The notes: generated by a model from the sequence alone, not told the origin. DNA of 64,000 bases from Pseudomonas sp. BCA17 (GCF_004519405.1 NZ_SGWI01000003.1:310001-374000), one strand, 5' to 3'; positions 17,201 to 29,844 are shown, counted from the stretch's first letter. Program-made: numbers and translations.

Positions 17201-17315
17201 CCAGCAGGTACGAACACAGCTGCCCGGGATTTAGGCTCAAGTGTTGTAAATACTGAACGCTGTCGCCATGATAACGCTCAATACAACAACGCCTGAATCC
17301 TAGGAGGCTCCTGCA

Positions 17316-17864
17316 TTGGACGTCGGCGAACGACTGCAATCCATCCGTAAGCTCAAAGGTCTTTCCCAGCGTGAGCTCGCCAAGCGCGCGGGCGTCACCA
17401 ACAGCACCATTTCGATGATCGAAAAAAACAGCGTCAGCCCCTCGATCAGTTCCTTGCGCAAGGTGCTGGGCGGCATCCCCATGTCCATGGTCGAGTTTTT
17501 TTCCGAGGAGATCCTCCAGGAAATACCGACCCAGATCGTCTATAAAGCCAATGAGCTGATCGACATCTCGGACGGTGCCGTCACCATGAAGCTGGTGGGC
17601 CGTGCGCACCCCAGCCGGGCGATTGCGTTTCTCAACGAAATCTACCCGCCGGGTGCCGACACCGGCGAAGAGATGCTCACCCACGAAGGCGAGGAAACCG
17701 GGATTCTGGTGGAAGGTCGCCTGGAGTTGGTGGTCGGCCTTGAAACTTTTGTGCTCGAAGCCGGCGATAGCTACTACTTTGAAAGCACCAAGCCCCATCG
17801 TTTTCGCAACCCGTTCGATGTGCCGGCGCGACTAATCAGCGCAGCCACGCCCGCGAACTTTTAA
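17316..17864 (+). CDS. pauR: XRE-cupin transcriptional repressor PauR
   Basis: A 182-aa regulator: N-terminal XRE helix-turn-helix (residues about 8-62, LSQRELAKRAGVTNSTISMIEK) and C-terminal cupin (TGEEMLTHEGEETGILVEG, LEAGDSYYFESTKPHRF). PauR represses polyamine catabolism genes in P. aeruginosa and is relieved by polyamines such as putrescine. The start is a TTG (17316) with a strong TAGGAGG 8 nt upstream; no ATG fits the HTH. Neighbouring kauB and the PuuB-like oxidase genes are likely targets. Confidence 0.88.
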   Translation: MDVGERLQSIRKLKGLSQRELAKRAGVTNSTISMIEKNSVSPSISSLRKVLGGIPMSMVEFFSEEILQEIPTQIVYKANELIDISDGAVTMKLVGRAHPSRAIAFLNEIYPPGADTGEEMLTHEGEETGILVEGRLELVVGLETFVLEAGDSYYFESTKPHRFRNPFDVPARLISAATPANF

Positions 17865-18033
17865 AGAAGAGGCGTCCTGCCAGCGTTGTAGAGGCGCCCG
17901 TAGCTGCATTCCGCGAGGTCGAATCTCCCTTTATTTAATAGGGTTGTTTCGGCCCGGCGGGCTAACCGTTATACTTTCGCCGCCTGCGAAACCGTGGCCG
18001 CAGGCGTGAATAGCCACCATTGAGGGTGAACGC

Positions 18034-18498
18034 GTGAACCTAATTATGAAAATGCTGGCTGCACCAGCAACCGTACTGGCCCTATGGGCTGTCAGCGCTC
18101 AAGCTGCGACCAATGATGAGATTGCCAAGCGCCTGGAGCCTGTCGGCCAAGTCTGTGTTCAAGGCCAGGAATGCAAGGGGATGGAGGTTGCAGTGGCTGC
18201 GGGCGGCGGTGGCGCGGCGAAAACGCCGGATGATGTCATTGCCAAGCATTGCAATGCGTGCCACGGCACCGGATTGCTGAACGCGCCGAAAATTGGCGAC
18301 ACGGCCGCCTGGAAAGAGCGGCTTGGCCATGTGGATGCGGTACTCGCAGAGCTCAAGATCGAGTCGCCCGAGAAAGGCACCAAAGGCTTGGCACAGGTTG
18401 CCAAGCACGGTTTGAATGCCATGCCGCCGATGGGTACCTGTGCTGATTGCAGCCTTGAAGACCTTGAAGGCGCAATCAAGAAGATGTCTGGGCTGTAA
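18034..18498 (+). CDS. cycB: Cytochrome c5-type protein
   Basis: A 154-aa periplasmic or membrane-attached monohaem cytochrome, an electron carrier. A signal peptide ends near AVSAQAA; the haem motif is CNACH and the methionine ligand is in MPPMGTC. Extra cysteines (CVQGQEC before the haem motif and CADC near the end) fit cytochrome c5-like disulfides. The start is GTG 18034, supported by GAGGG 7 nt upstream; the next ATG (18046) is too far from it. A TATACT -10-like box lies at 17970-17975 in the 169-bp upstream gap. It is named after its apparent P. aeruginosa counterpart. Confidence 0.85.
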   Translation: MNLIMKMLAAPATVLALWAVSAQAATNDEIAKRLEPVGQVCVQGQECKGMEVAVAAGGGGAAKTPDDVIAKHCNACHGTGLLNAPKIGDTAAWKERLGHVDAVLAELKIESPEKGTKGLAQVAKHGLNAMPPMGTCADCSLEDLEGAIKKMSGL

Positions 18499-18514
18499 TC
18501 CGCCGATCTTCGCC

Positions 18515-18541
18515 AAAAAGCCGCTCACCAGCGGCTTTTTT
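18515..18541 (+). terminator. Intrinsic terminator of cycB
   Basis: AAAAAGCCGCT-cacc-AGCGGCTTTTTT: perfect stem, 4-nt loop and U tract, starting 17 nt after the cycB stop. Confidence 0.93.
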
Positions 18542-18634
18542 GTGCCTGCTCTTTATGATTAGGAGCTGTTCATTGCAGCAAAGACCCGGCAAGCTCGGTC
18601 CAACCCCTAATCATGGAATGTTCAGGAGGGTCGG

Positions 18635-20557
18635 ATGGTGCAGTTGTGTTCAATCGAGCAAGCAGTTGACGAAGTACTGGCACGCTTGCCGGCGCATATC
18701 CACATGGGCATGCCCCTGGGGTTGGGCAAACCCAATCTGTTCGCCAACGCACTCTATCGGCGCATCGCCAAGCTGCCGGAGCGGTCGCTGACGATCTACA
18801 CCGCCCTGAGCCTGGGCCGTCCCACGATGGGTGACGGCTTGCAGAAGCGCTTTCTTGAGCCTTTTATCGAGCGCGTATTCGGCGATTACCCGGAGCTGGA
18901 TTTTCTCGCTGACCTGCACAAGGACAGCTTGCCGAGCAATATTCGAGTACAGCAGTTCTTCATGCAGCCTGGCAGCCTGCTCCACAGCGCACCGGCCCAG
19001 CAGGATTACGTCAGCAGCAACTACAGCCACGCCGCGCGGGACATCAACGCCGCGGGCCTGAACCTGGTGGCGCAGTTGGTGGCCAGCAGCGCTGAACATC
19101 CTGATCGCCTGAGCCTGAGCTGCAACCCCGATATCACCCTTGATCTGTTGCCGATGATCGCCAAGCGCCGCGAAGCCGGCGAGACGATCCTGATCGTGGG
19201 CCAGGTCCACACTGATTTGCCCTATATGCCCGGCGATGCCGAGTTGGGCATGGACGCGTTCGATTACCTGCTTGATGAAAAGGACAGCACCACGCTGTTC
19301 TCCACACCGAATATGCCGGTGGGCTTCCAGGATCATTTTATCGGCCTGCATGCCAGCACGTTGGTGCGCGATGGCGGTACCTTGCAGATCGGCATCGGCT
19401 CCATGGGCGATGCTTTGACCGCCGCCCTGCTGGCGCGCCAGGCCGATAACGAAGCCTATCGGCTACTCTTGACGGACCTGGACGTGTATCAGTGGGCACC
19501 GCTGATCAGCCGTGAGGGCGGTGTCGCGCCCTTTGCGCGGGGCCTTTATGGTTGCAGCGAAATGTTCGTCAACGGCCTGTTGGTGCTGGCCGATGCCGGG
19601 ATCGTGCGGCGCAAGGTGTACCCAGATGTGGCCACCCAGTCGCAAGCCAATGCTGGCACCCTGGACGACGCCGCGCAGCCCGACGGCGTGTCGATCCACG
19701 GCGGTTTCTTCCTTGGGCCGCGTAGCTTTTACCAGCGCTTGCAGGAAATGACCCACACCAAGCGCCTTGAATTCAACATGACCCGCATCAGCTACATCAA
19801 CGAACTCTATGGCCAGGAAGAGCTCAAGCGATTGCAACGGCTGGATGCTCGGTTTATCAACAGCGCGATCATGGTGACGCTGCTCGGTGCGGGCGTAGCT
19901 GACCAGTTGGAAGACGGCCGTGTGCTCAGCGGCGTGGGTGGCCAGTACAACTTTGTCGCCCAAGGCCATGCGCTCGAAGGCGCGCGTTCGATTCTGCTCC
20001 TGCGCAGCTGGCGCGAGTCGGCGGGTGAGGTCAGTTCCAATCTCGTCTGGGACTACGGCCATTGCACCATTCCGCGGCACCTGCGCGACATTGTCATCAC
20101 CGAATACGGCATTGCCGACCTGCGTGGGCAGACGGACGCCAAGGTGATCGAGGCGCTGCTCAATATCAGCGATTCACGCTTTCAGGGTGACTTGATTGAG
20201 CAGGCGAAAAAGGCGGGCAAGTTGCCTCAGGATTTCCAGCTGGACCCACGTTTTACCGACAATACCCCGCAGCGGCTCAAGGACATTCAGGCGCGGCATC
20301 GGCGGTTGTTTCCCGAGTATCCACTGGGCACTGATTTCACTGACGAAGAAAGAGACCTGTTGCGCGCGTTGAACTGGCTCAAGAGCAAATTCAAGCTGAC
20401 GGAGATTCTGGAGTTGGGCAGGGCTGCGCTGGATGCACCGGAACCGGAGGCATTTCCAGAGCATCTGAAGCGCATGCGGCTGGATAAGCCGGAAGGCCTG
20501 AAAGAGGACCTGTATCAGCGCCTGCTGCTCGCCGGCCTGCAGGCCACGGCGCACTGA
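18635..20557 (+). CDS. Acetyl-CoA hydrolase/transferase family protein, long form
   Basis: A 640-aa protein of the CoA-transferase family I. Recognisable blocks: LTIYTALSLGRP and PNIRVQQFFMQPGSLLHS in the N-terminal half; QIGIGSMGDALTAALL, then GVGGQYNFV and CTIPRHLRDIVITEYGIADLRGQTD in the C-terminal domain. Family members move CoA between acetyl-CoA and dicarboxylic acids or hydrolyse acyl-CoA. It is longer than the usual ~500 aa, with an extra C-terminal segment of about 80 residues (after LPQDFQLDPRFTDN). The putative catalytic glutamate cannot be assigned securely by eye. ATG 18635 has AGGAGG upstream. Monocistronic. Confidence 0.75.
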   Translation: MVQLCSIEQAVDEVLARLPAHIHMGMPLGLGKPNLFANALYRRIAKLPERSLTIYTALSLGRPTMGDGLQKRFLEPFIERVFGDYPELDFLADLHKDSLPSNIRVQQFFMQPGSLLHSAPAQQDYVSSNYSHAARDINAAGLNLVAQLVASSAEHPDRLSLSCNPDITLDLLPMIAKRREAGETILIVGQVHTDLPYMPGDAELGMDAFDYLLDEKDSTTLFSTPNMPVGFQDHFIGLHASTLVRDGGTLQIGIGSMGDALTAALLARQADNEAYRLLLTDLDVYQWAPLISREGGVAPFARGLYGCSEMFVNGLLVLADAGIVRRKVYPDVATQSQANAGTLDDAAQPDGVSIHGGFFLGPRSFYQRLQEMTHTKRLEFNMTRISYINELYGQEELKRLQRLDARFINSAIMVTLLGAGVADQLEDGRVLSGVGGQYNFVAQGHALEGARSILLLRSWRESAGEVSSNLVWDYGHCTIPRHLRDIVITEYGIADLRGQTDAKVIEALLNISDSRFQGDLIEQAKKAGKLPQDFQLDPRFTDNTPQRLKDIQARHRRLFPEYPLGTDFTDEERDLLRALNWLKSKFKLTEILELGRAALDAPEPEAFPEHLKRMRLDKPEGLKEDLYQRLLLAGLQATAH

Positions 20558-20574
20558 ACAACACCACAAAACGC

Positions 20575-20600
20575 ATGTGGGAGCGCGCTTGCTCCCACAT
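20575..20600. repeat. REP-type hairpin after the CoA-transferase gene
   Basis: ATGTGGGAGC-gcgctt-GCTCCCACAT, a perfect 10-bp inverted repeat between convergent genes. It is a single REP-like palindrome that could also stop transcription, though it lacks a U tract. Confidence 0.7.
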
Positions 20601-20639
20601 TGTTAACCGTGCCCACACAGGATAGGCACGGGGCTGCGA

Positions 20640-23280
<2,641 letters not shown>

Positions 23281-23537
23281 ACGGAATTCAGGGAGTCGTT
23301 GTTCAAAAGGGCGGGCATTTTAACAGGCTCGCAGGATTCTGCTCTCACAGAACGACAGTGTGACGTACCGCTCGATCTAAATTTGCCGCTTTTGATACTT
23401 TGCCGCAGGATGTGGAAGCTTTTGCAGCTGATGTATGCAGCCTGCGCATTTGATAAGTCTTATCATGGGTGATTGTGAGGGGCAGCACGCCGTACTGCCC
23501 GCCGCCAATGAAATCTTGCAGAGTCTAGGGAGCTAGC

Positions 23538-25202
23538 TTGTCCACGCCTGTCGAACCCTTGCGTTTGCTGCTTCTGGCCGATGCGCCTGAGTGGGCAGCC
23601 TTGCTGCGCGAGTGCCTGGCGCCGATGGGCGATGGGGCTGTGCTGATCAGTGCTCCCAATTGGGACTCGGTGAGTCGTCTGTTCGATGACGACCACGGCG
23701 CTGTGCTATTGACCACGCCTGGCCTGCAACCCGGCCCTGGCCGTTGCAGCTTGCCCTGCGTATTGCTGCTGGAGCAGGAGCCGCTGATTTCTCCGCTGGG
23801 TGCCAGCGACTGGCTGGTGCGGGACGTATTGAATACCGATACATTGCGCCGCTGCCTGCGCCATGTCCGTGAGCGTGGTGTGCTGGAGAACACGTTGCAG
23901 CGCCTGGCCGAACAGGACCCGCTCACCGGTATCGCCAACCGCCAGGGTTTCCAGACCCTGCTGGCGGCGCGGCTGGCGGAAAACGAAGGTCGCGGCCTGG
24001 CCCTCGGCCATCTGGACCTCGACAACTTCCGTCACGCCAACGACGCTTTAGGTCATCAGGCCGGTGACCGCTTGATCCTGCAAGTGGTGTCGCGGCTCAA
24101 AAGCCAGCTCGAAGCCGGTGACCAGTTGGCACGCCTGGGCAGCGATGAGTTCGCCCTGCTGATCGACACCCGACGGGCGCCGCAACGCGCCGAGTGGATG
24201 GCCGAGCGCATCACCGAAGTGATGGCCGAGCCGTACTGGGTCGACGGCGAAAGCCTGTTGATCGGTTGCAGCCTGGGTGTGGCGCATGCCCGCGCGCGCG
24301 CCGGTGCAGACCCATTGATGTGGCACGCCCACATTGCCATGCAGCAGGCCAAGAGCACCCAGGGCTGTACCTTTCATATCTTCAACGAACGCATCAACCG
24401 CAACGCCCGCAGCCTGGCGGACCTTGAAAGTGAGCTGCGCCGTGCATTGCGCCGTGACGAGCTGGAGCTGCATTACCAGCCGCGACTGGATCTGGACGAC
24501 GGGCATATCGTTGGCCTGGAAGCCCTGGTGCGTTGGCGCCATGGTGAGCGTGGCCTGTTGCCGCCGAGTGAATTCGTACCCTTGGCCGAACAGAGCGGTT
24601 TGATCGTGCCGCTGGGTTATTGGGTCATTTCCCGGGCCCTGCGCGACATGCAAGACCTGCGTGAACGTGGCCTGCCTGCGCTGCACATGGCGGTCAACCT
24701 GTCATTTCGCCAGTTCCAGGACAGTCAGTTGCTCTCCACACTCAGTCGGCTGATTGCCGAGCGCGGCGTGGAGGCGAAGTGGCTGGAGTTCGAACTGACC
24801 GAAACCGCCGTGATGCGTCGCAGCGATCTGGTCAAGCAGACCATGGATGCTCTGGGGCGCCTCGGCGTGCGGTTTTCCCTGGATGACTTCGGCACCGGTT
24901 TCTCATCGTTCGTACACCTCAACAGCCTGCCAATTGCCTTGTTGAAGATCGACAAGAGTTTCGTCGGTGGCATGGAAGAGCGCGAGGAGAACCGCAAGTT
25001 GGTGCACGCGATGATCAACCTGGCCCACAACCTCAATCTGGAAGTCGTGGCCGAAGGCGTGGAAACCCCTGAGCAATTGGCCTTGTTGCGCCTGTTTGGC
25101 TGCGACCAGGCCCAGGGGTACCTGATCAGCAAGCCGTTGCCGTTGCCTCAGTTGGTGGAGTACCTGACTTTCGGCAAGAGCCAGGACGCGCTGTTGGGTT
25201 AG
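23538..25202 (+). CDS. GGDEF/EAL protein with degenerate GGDEF (ProE-like c-di-GMP phosphodiesterase)
   Basis: A 554-aa signalling protein: an N-terminal receiver-like region without a clear phospho-acceptor pattern (1-105), a GGDEF domain (about 118-278) whose signature reads GSDEF, and an intact EAL domain (about 295-545) with EALVRW, NLSFRQF, FELTETAVM and LDDFGTGFSS. The intact EAL motifs predict cyclic-di-GMP hydrolysis; the altered GGDEF suggests a regulatory, GTP-sensing role. It resembles ProE (PA5295) of P. aeruginosa. The start is TTG 23538, with AGGGAG 5 nt before it. Soluble: no TM segment. Confidence 0.87.
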   Translation: MSTPVEPLRLLLLADAPEWAALLRECLAPMGDGAVLISAPNWDSVSRLFDDDHGAVLLTTPGLQPGPGRCSLPCVLLLEQEPLISPLGASDWLVRDVLNTDTLRRCLRHVRERGVLENTLQRLAEQDPLTGIANRQGFQTLLAARLAENEGRGLALGHLDLDNFRHANDALGHQAGDRLILQVVSRLKSQLEAGDQLARLGSDEFALLIDTRRAPQRAEWMAERITEVMAEPYWVDGESLLIGCSLGVAHARARAGADPLMWHAHIAMQQAKSTQGCTFHIFNERINRNARSLADLESELRRALRRDELELHYQPRLDLDDGHIVGLEALVRWRHGERGLLPPSEFVPLAEQSGLIVPLGYWVISRALRDMQDLRERGLPALHMAVNLSFRQFQDSQLLSTLSRLIAERGVEAKWLEFELTETAVMRRSDLVKQTMDALGRLGVRFSLDDFGTGFSSFVHLNSLPIALLKIDKSFVGGMEEREENRKLVHAMINLAHNLNLEVVAEGVETPEQLALLRLFGCDQAQGYLISKPLPLPQLVEYLTFGKSQDALLG

Positions 25203-25215
25203 CGTCCTCCAGCCT

Positions 25216-26619
25216 CTAGTCCGGCTGCATGGCCTGGAATTCGGTATGGATTTCAGGCTCCCGGCGAATCATCCGCTTCATCTTCGCTTCAAACGCCCAG
25301 GTCAGGGTGATTGCCGCGCAGGCCAGCCCCAGCGCCAAGCCCCACCACACACCGGTCGGCCCCCAGCCCAGCGTGAAGGCCATCACCCACGCCGAGGGCG
25401 CACCGATCAGCCAATAGCAGCCCAAACCCACGAGGAAGGTGGTCTTGGCGTCCTTCAGTCCGCGGATGCAGCCCATGGCGATGGTCTGTACGCCGTCGAA
25501 CAGTTCAAACCAGGCGGCGACGGCCAGCAGGCTGACGGCCAGGACGATCACGTCATGGAAAGCCGGGTCGTTGTGATCAAGGAAAAGCCCGATCAACGGG
25601 TCGGAAAACAGCCACAGTACCGCGGCAAATCCCAGCATCACCATGGCTCCAAAGCCGATACCGACGCGCCCGGCCAGGCGCGCCTGCAACAACTGCCCGG
25701 CACCGTAATGTTGGCCGATGCGCATGGTCAACGCGTATGACATTCCCGCCGGCACCATGAACGCCACCGAAACAATTTGCAGCGCGATCTGGTGCGCCGC
25801 CAACTGCGTGCTGCCCATGGTGCCCATGCACAGCGCGGCGAAGGCGAACAGCCCGACTTCCACTGCATAGGTGCCGCCAATCGGCAGGCCCAGGCGCCAC
25901 AGCTCGCGCAAGTATTGAGTGTTCAGGCGTAGCAGGCCGGTACCCAGCGGGTAGGCCGCGTAAGCCCGGTTGCTGCGGATGTACCACATCAGTGCCAAGG
26001 CCATACTGGTGGCAACGATTGCCGTGACCAGACCGATGCCCATCAAGCCCAGTTTCGGCAGGCCGAACATACCTTCGATCAATGCATGGTTGAGCAGGTA
26101 GTTGAGCACGGTGCCGCACAGGCTGATCACCATGACCGGCGTTGCTTTGCCGATGGCGCTGGTAAAGCCGCGCAGGGCCATGAAGCTCAGGTAGCCGGGC
26201 AGGGCGAACGGCAGGATAGTCAGGAATTGCCCCGCCGCATGTACGTTGGATTCGGTTTGGCCGAACAGCAACAGCACTGGCTTGAGGTTCCACAGCAGCA
26301 ACGCCGCCGCCAGGGCCATCAGCCAGGCGAGCCAGAGCCCGGCCTGGGTCAGGCGGGTGGCGCCTTCGATGTCGCCCGCGCCGTGACGAATCGCAACCAG
26401 GGTGCCCACGGCGGCAATTACGCCGATGCAGAAAATCGCCACGAATGAATAACTTGCCGCACCGAGGCCGCCACCGGCCAGGGCTTCGGGGCTCAGGCGG
26501 GCCATCATCAGGGTGTCGGTCAGCACCATCAGCATGTGGGCCAACTGTGAGGCAATCAGCGGCCCTGACAGCCGCAGAATGGCCCAGAGTTCGGTACGTG
26601 CCGGATGTTGCATGATCAT
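25216..26619 (-). CDS. MATE family multidrug/Na+ efflux transporter
   Basis: A 467-aa inner-membrane protein with about 12 TM segments, NorM-type MATE exporter (cation/drug antiport). Typical N-terminal sequence: LRLSGPLIASQLAHMLMVLTDTLMMARLSPEALAG. Several in-frame starts crowd together: GTG 26622, ATG 26619 and ATG 26613 (MQHPARTELW); none has a strong Shine-Dalgarno, so the exact start is uncertain by three residues. It is divergent from a LysR regulator that may control it, as is common for such pairs. Substrate unknown. Confidence 0.88.
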   Translation of the reverse strand: MIMQHPARTELWAILRLSGPLIASQLAHMLMVLTDTLMMARLSPEALAGGGLGAASYSFVAIFCIGVIAAVGTLVAIRHGAGDIEGATRLTQAGLWLAWLMALAAALLLWNLKPVLLLFGQTESNVHAAGQFLTILPFALPGYLSFMALRGFTSAIGKATPVMVISLCGTVLNYLLNHALIEGMFGLPKLGLMGIGLVTAIVATSMALALMWYIRSNRAYAAYPLGTGLLRLNTQYLRELWRLGLPIGGTYAVEVGLFAFAALCMGTMGSTQLAAHQIALQIVSVAFMVPAGMSYALTMRIGQHYGAGQLLQARLAGRVGIGFGAMVMLGFAAVLWLFSDPLIGLFLDHNDPAFHDVIVLAVSLLAVAAWFELFDGVQTIAMGCIRGLKDAKTTFLVGLGCYWLIGAPSAWVMAFTLGWGPTGVWWGLALGLACAAITLTWAFEAKMKRMIRREPEIHTEFQAMQPD

Positions 26620-26771
26620 CACGCTCGAAAAGTCAGAGAGTAGGGGAAGGGTTGATTCTCGTCGCTCTCAGCCGATTGCACAAAACGATAAATGCGATCA
26701 TCTACATGATTAAAACTCATGCCTGAAGGATTCTGGTAGGGTTTCGAGCTTGCAACGTCGGAGCTTTCCCA

Positions 26772-27692
26772 ATGTCTCGTCGCCTACCTCCGCTTTATGC
26801 CCTGCGGGCCTTTGAAGCCGCCTCCCGGCATAACTCCTTTACCCGCGCGGCGCAGGAGCTGTCGATTACCCAGAGTGCGGTGAGCCGACACATCCGCACC
26901 CTGGAGGAGCATTTCGCCTGCCGCCTGTTCCAGCGCAGCGGTCGTACCTTGCAGCTCACCGAAGCCGCGCGCCTGTTGTTGCCCGGCGTGCGCGAAGGTT
27001 TCGCCGCCCTGGAGCGGGCGTGCGATACCTTGAACGCCGAAGATGGCATCCTGCGCATGAAGGCACCGTCCACGTTGACCATGCGCTGGCTGCTGGCGCG
27101 GCTCAGTCGTTTCCGGGCCTTGCAGCCGGGCAATGAAGTGCAGCTGACCAGCGCGTGGATGAGCGTGGATGAAGTGGACTTCAATCAGGAGCCTTTCGAC
27201 TGCGCGGTGTTGCTCAGCTACGGGCATTTTCCGACGGATTGGGAAGCCAGCTACTTGTTCCCCGAATTGCTGATCCCGGTGGGTGCGCCGAACTTGCTGG
27301 AGGATGGGCCTTGGGACGTCGCACGCCTGGCCGGCGCCGAACTGTTGCACCCCACGCCCGACCGCCGCGATTGGCGCAACTGGCTGGAGCGCATGGGGCT
27401 GTCATCCCAGGTGTCGCTCAAGGGCGGGCAGGTGTTCGATACTCTTGAGCTGGGCATGATCGCTGCCGCGCGGGGTTACGGTGTATCCATGGGCGACCTG
27501 TTGATGGTGGCCGAGGATGTGGCCCAGGGGCGCTTGAGCCTGCCGTGGCCAACGGCGGTGGCCAGTGGGGAAAATTACTACCTGGTGTGGCCGAAAACCC
27601 GCACGGGTGGTGAACGCTTGCGGCGGCTGGCGGAGTTTCTTCAAGGGGAAGTCCGCGCGATGGAATTGCCACAGGTTGAGCGCCTGGATTGA
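26772..27692 (+). CDS. LysR family transcriptional regulator (GcvA-like)
   Basis: A 306-aa LTTR: N-terminal winged HTH (residues about 6-65, LRAFEAASRHNSFTRAAQELSITQSAVSRHIRTLEE) and a C-terminal inducer-binding domain (about 95-300). The start MSRRLPPLYALRAFEAA is typical of the GcvA/AmpR subgroup. It lies divergently from the MATE gene across 152 bp, the classical position for autoregulation and control of the neighbour. Inducer unknown. Confidence 0.88.
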   Translation: MSRRLPPLYALRAFEAASRHNSFTRAAQELSITQSAVSRHIRTLEEHFACRLFQRSGRTLQLTEAARLLLPGVREGFAALERACDTLNAEDGILRMKAPSTLTMRWLLARLSRFRALQPGNEVQLTSAWMSVDEVDFNQEPFDCAVLLSYGHFPTDWEASYLFPELLIPVGAPNLLEDGPWDVARLAGAELLHPTPDRRDWRNWLERMGLSSQVSLKGGQVFDTLELGMIAAARGYGVSMGDLLMVAEDVAQGRLSLPWPTAVASGENYYLVWPKTRTGGERLRRLAEFLQGEVRAMELPQVERLD

Positions 27693-27836
27693 TTGGGGGG
27701 TGCAATCGTTTGCGCAATACCTTTGCACAGCGCTCAAGTATTGCCCGCATCCGCCGAAGAAAGGATGTTGGGACCATCGTGCTCCAACGTTACCCACTAG
27801 ATAATTTGCCGAGCAGCGCTAAGAGATCAGGATGAT

Positions 27837-27854
27837 CCTGGCCTCGGCCAGGAG
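27837..27854 (+). promoter_or_regulatory. Hairpin overlapping the ribosome binding site of the chemoreceptor gene
   Basis: CCTGGCC (27837-27843) and GGCCAGG (27846-27852) form an inverted repeat; the right arm contains most of the AGGAG Shine-Dalgarno (27850-27854) that serves ATG 27860. At least the outer five pairs could form in mRNA and mask the ribosome binding site. Confidence 0.45.
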
Positions 27855-27859
27855 CTGTC

Positions 27860-29836
27860 ATGTCTCAACCTCGCGCTCGGATCGCCTCCCAATTAGGTCT
27901 CGCCTTGGCCGTCATTCTGGCTGTCGTCATCAGCGGCAGTACGGTCTTCGCCCTGCGTTCCCTCGACTCCGCCAACCTCGACACCCGCGAGGAACACCTG
28001 GCCAGCGAGGCGCGCCTGCTCGCCGATCAACTCAACACCTTCCACGGCACCTTGCGCGAAAGTACCCAGCGTTTGAGCGGGCTGTTTGAAAAGCGCTTCG
28101 GCGCCGGTTTGAGCGTGCGGGCGGACCAGCCGGTGACTGTGGCCGGCGTGCAAACGCCGAGCCTGTACCTGGGCGACGTTGTGTTGAACAACAACTTCGG
28201 GGAAGTGGATGAGTTCAAGCAAATGTCCGGCGGTGTGGCTACTGTATTCGTACGCAGTGGTGAGGACTTTATCCGCGTCAGCACCTCCCTGACCAAGCAG
28301 GACGGCAACCGCGCCATCGGTACCGTGCTCGATCACCAACATCCGGCGTACCAGCGCCTGCTGGCTGGGCAAGGTTATGTGGGACGTGCCGTGCTGTTCG
28401 ACCGCGCCTACATGACCCAGTACACCCCGGTGCGGGACACTGGCGGCAAAGTGATCGCCGTGTTGTTCATCGGTTTTGATTACACCGACGAACAGAAAAC
28501 CCAGTTCGACAATCTCAAGCGTTTCCGGATCGGCCAGAACGGTTCCCTGGCCCTGCTCGATGAACAGAAACACTGGCTGGTACCACCGGCCGGCGTGCAG
28601 GCGGCCGATCAGGCCATTCCGGTGATGCTCGAGTTGGCGAAGGAGCCCGGCGCAGGGCAATTCTGGAGTGACAAGAACGAAGATTTCTATAGCGTCGCGG
28701 TGCCATTTGAAGGCGGCCCATGGTCGGTTGTGGCGAGCATGCCAAAATCCGAGATTCGCGCGGTAACGTGGGCGGTGGGGGTTCGCCTGATAATCGGCAG
28801 CCTGTTGGCGATGTTGCTGGCGGTGGGCGCAGTGGTGTGGTTGCTGCGCCGGAAACTGCAGCCTCTGAGTGACTTGGTGCGTCAGGCCGAAGCGCTCGGC
28901 GCTGGTGACTTGAGCGCACGCTTGAACGTGTCCAGCCACGATGAAATCGGTCAATTGGCGCGCAGCTTCAACCAGATGGGCGAAGCGCTGTCGACCATGG
29001 TTTCGCATATCCGTAAGGCGGCCGAAGAGGTCAACAGCCGTGCGCAGGCACTGTCCGGCTTGTCCGGCGGGGCGTATGACGGCATGGAGCAGCAGTCCGG
29101 CGAGATCACCAGCATGGCCGGAGCGGTGGAAGAATTCAGCGCCACTTCGTTGAACATTGCCGACAACATGGGCAATACCGAACGCCTGGCCCAGGAAAAC
29201 GCCCAGCAAACCCGCATCGGCCGTGCCTCGATGCAAGAGGCTTCGTCGTCCCTTGAGCACATCGCCTCGGCGCTTAACAGCACGGCCACGGTGATCAACA
29301 CCTTGGGTCAGCGGTCCCAGGAAATTGGCGGGATTGTGGGGGTGATCACCTCGATCGCCGAGCAGACCAACCTGCTGGCTCTCAACGCCGCCATCGAGGC
29401 CGCCCGGGCCGGTGAGCAGGGGCGTGGCTTTGCCGTAGTTGCCGACGAAGTGCGCAACCTGGCGTCGCGTACCCGTCAGGCCACGGACGAAATATCCGGG
29501 ATGATCCAGAGCATCCAGCAGGAAACCGGCAATGCCATCAGCACGATGGAACACGGCAATGTGCTGATGCAGGAGGGCTTGGCGCGTAACGCCGATGTGG
29601 CCTCGGCCCTGGCACGTATCGACGAACAAAGCCGCTCGGCCGGGCAGCAGTTTGCGGCGATCACCACGGCGACCCAGGAGCAGAGCAGCACGGCCAACGT
29701 GCTCAGCAGCAACCTGCAGAGCATTGCGTTGGCCAACAGCGAGCAGCGCGAAGTGGTGTCGAACCTGGCAATTACCGCGAAGGAACTGGAAACCCTGGCA
29801 GCGGATTTGCGCCATGAAGTGGACCGGTTCCGTTGA
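27860..29836 (+). CDS. Methyl-accepting chemotaxis protein, Cache-type sensor
   Basis: A 658-aa transmembrane chemoreceptor. Order: TM1 (about 11-34), a periplasmic Cache_3/Cache_2-like sensor (about 36-305, including [28 protein letters not shown]), TM2 (about 309-332), HAMP (about 333-385, [21 protein letters not shown]), then the cytoplasmic coiled-coil signalling domain with the highly conserved hairpin tip [32 protein letters not shown]. No CheR-tethering pentapeptide is present at the C-terminus. Ligand unknown; Cache_3-Cache_2 receptors often sense organic acids. Monocistronic. Confidence 0.92.
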   Translation: MSQPRARIASQLGLALAVILAVVISGSTVFALRSLDSANLDTREEHLASEARLLADQLNTFHGTLRESTQRLSGLFEKRFGAGLSVRADQPVTVAGVQTPSLYLGDVVLNNNFGEVDEFKQMSGGVATVFVRSGEDFIRVSTSLTKQDGNRAIGTVLDHQHPAYQRLLAGQGYVGRAVLFDRAYMTQYTPVRDTGGKVIAVLFIGFDYTDEQKTQFDNLKRFRIGQNGSLALLDEQKHWLVPPAGVQAADQAIPVMLELAKEPGAGQFWSDKNEDFYSVAVPFEGGPWSVVASMPKSEIRAVTWAVGVRLIIGSLLAMLLAVGAVVWLLRRKLQPLSDLVRQAEALGAGDLSARLNVSSHDEIGQLARSFNQMGEALSTMVSHIRKAAEEVNSRAQALSGLSGGAYDGMEQQSGEITSMAGAVEEFSATSLNIADNMGNTERLAQENAQQTRIGRASMQEASSSLEHIASALNSTATVINTLGQRSQEIGGIVGVITSIAEQTNLLALNAAIEAARAGEQGRGFAVVADEVRNLASRTRQATDEISGMIQSIQQETGNAISTMEHGNVLMQEGLARNADVASALARIDEQSRSAGQQFAAITTATQEQSSTANVLSSNLQSIALANSEQREVVSNLAITAKELETLAADLRHEVDRFR

Positions 29837-29844
29837 TTGTCCTG

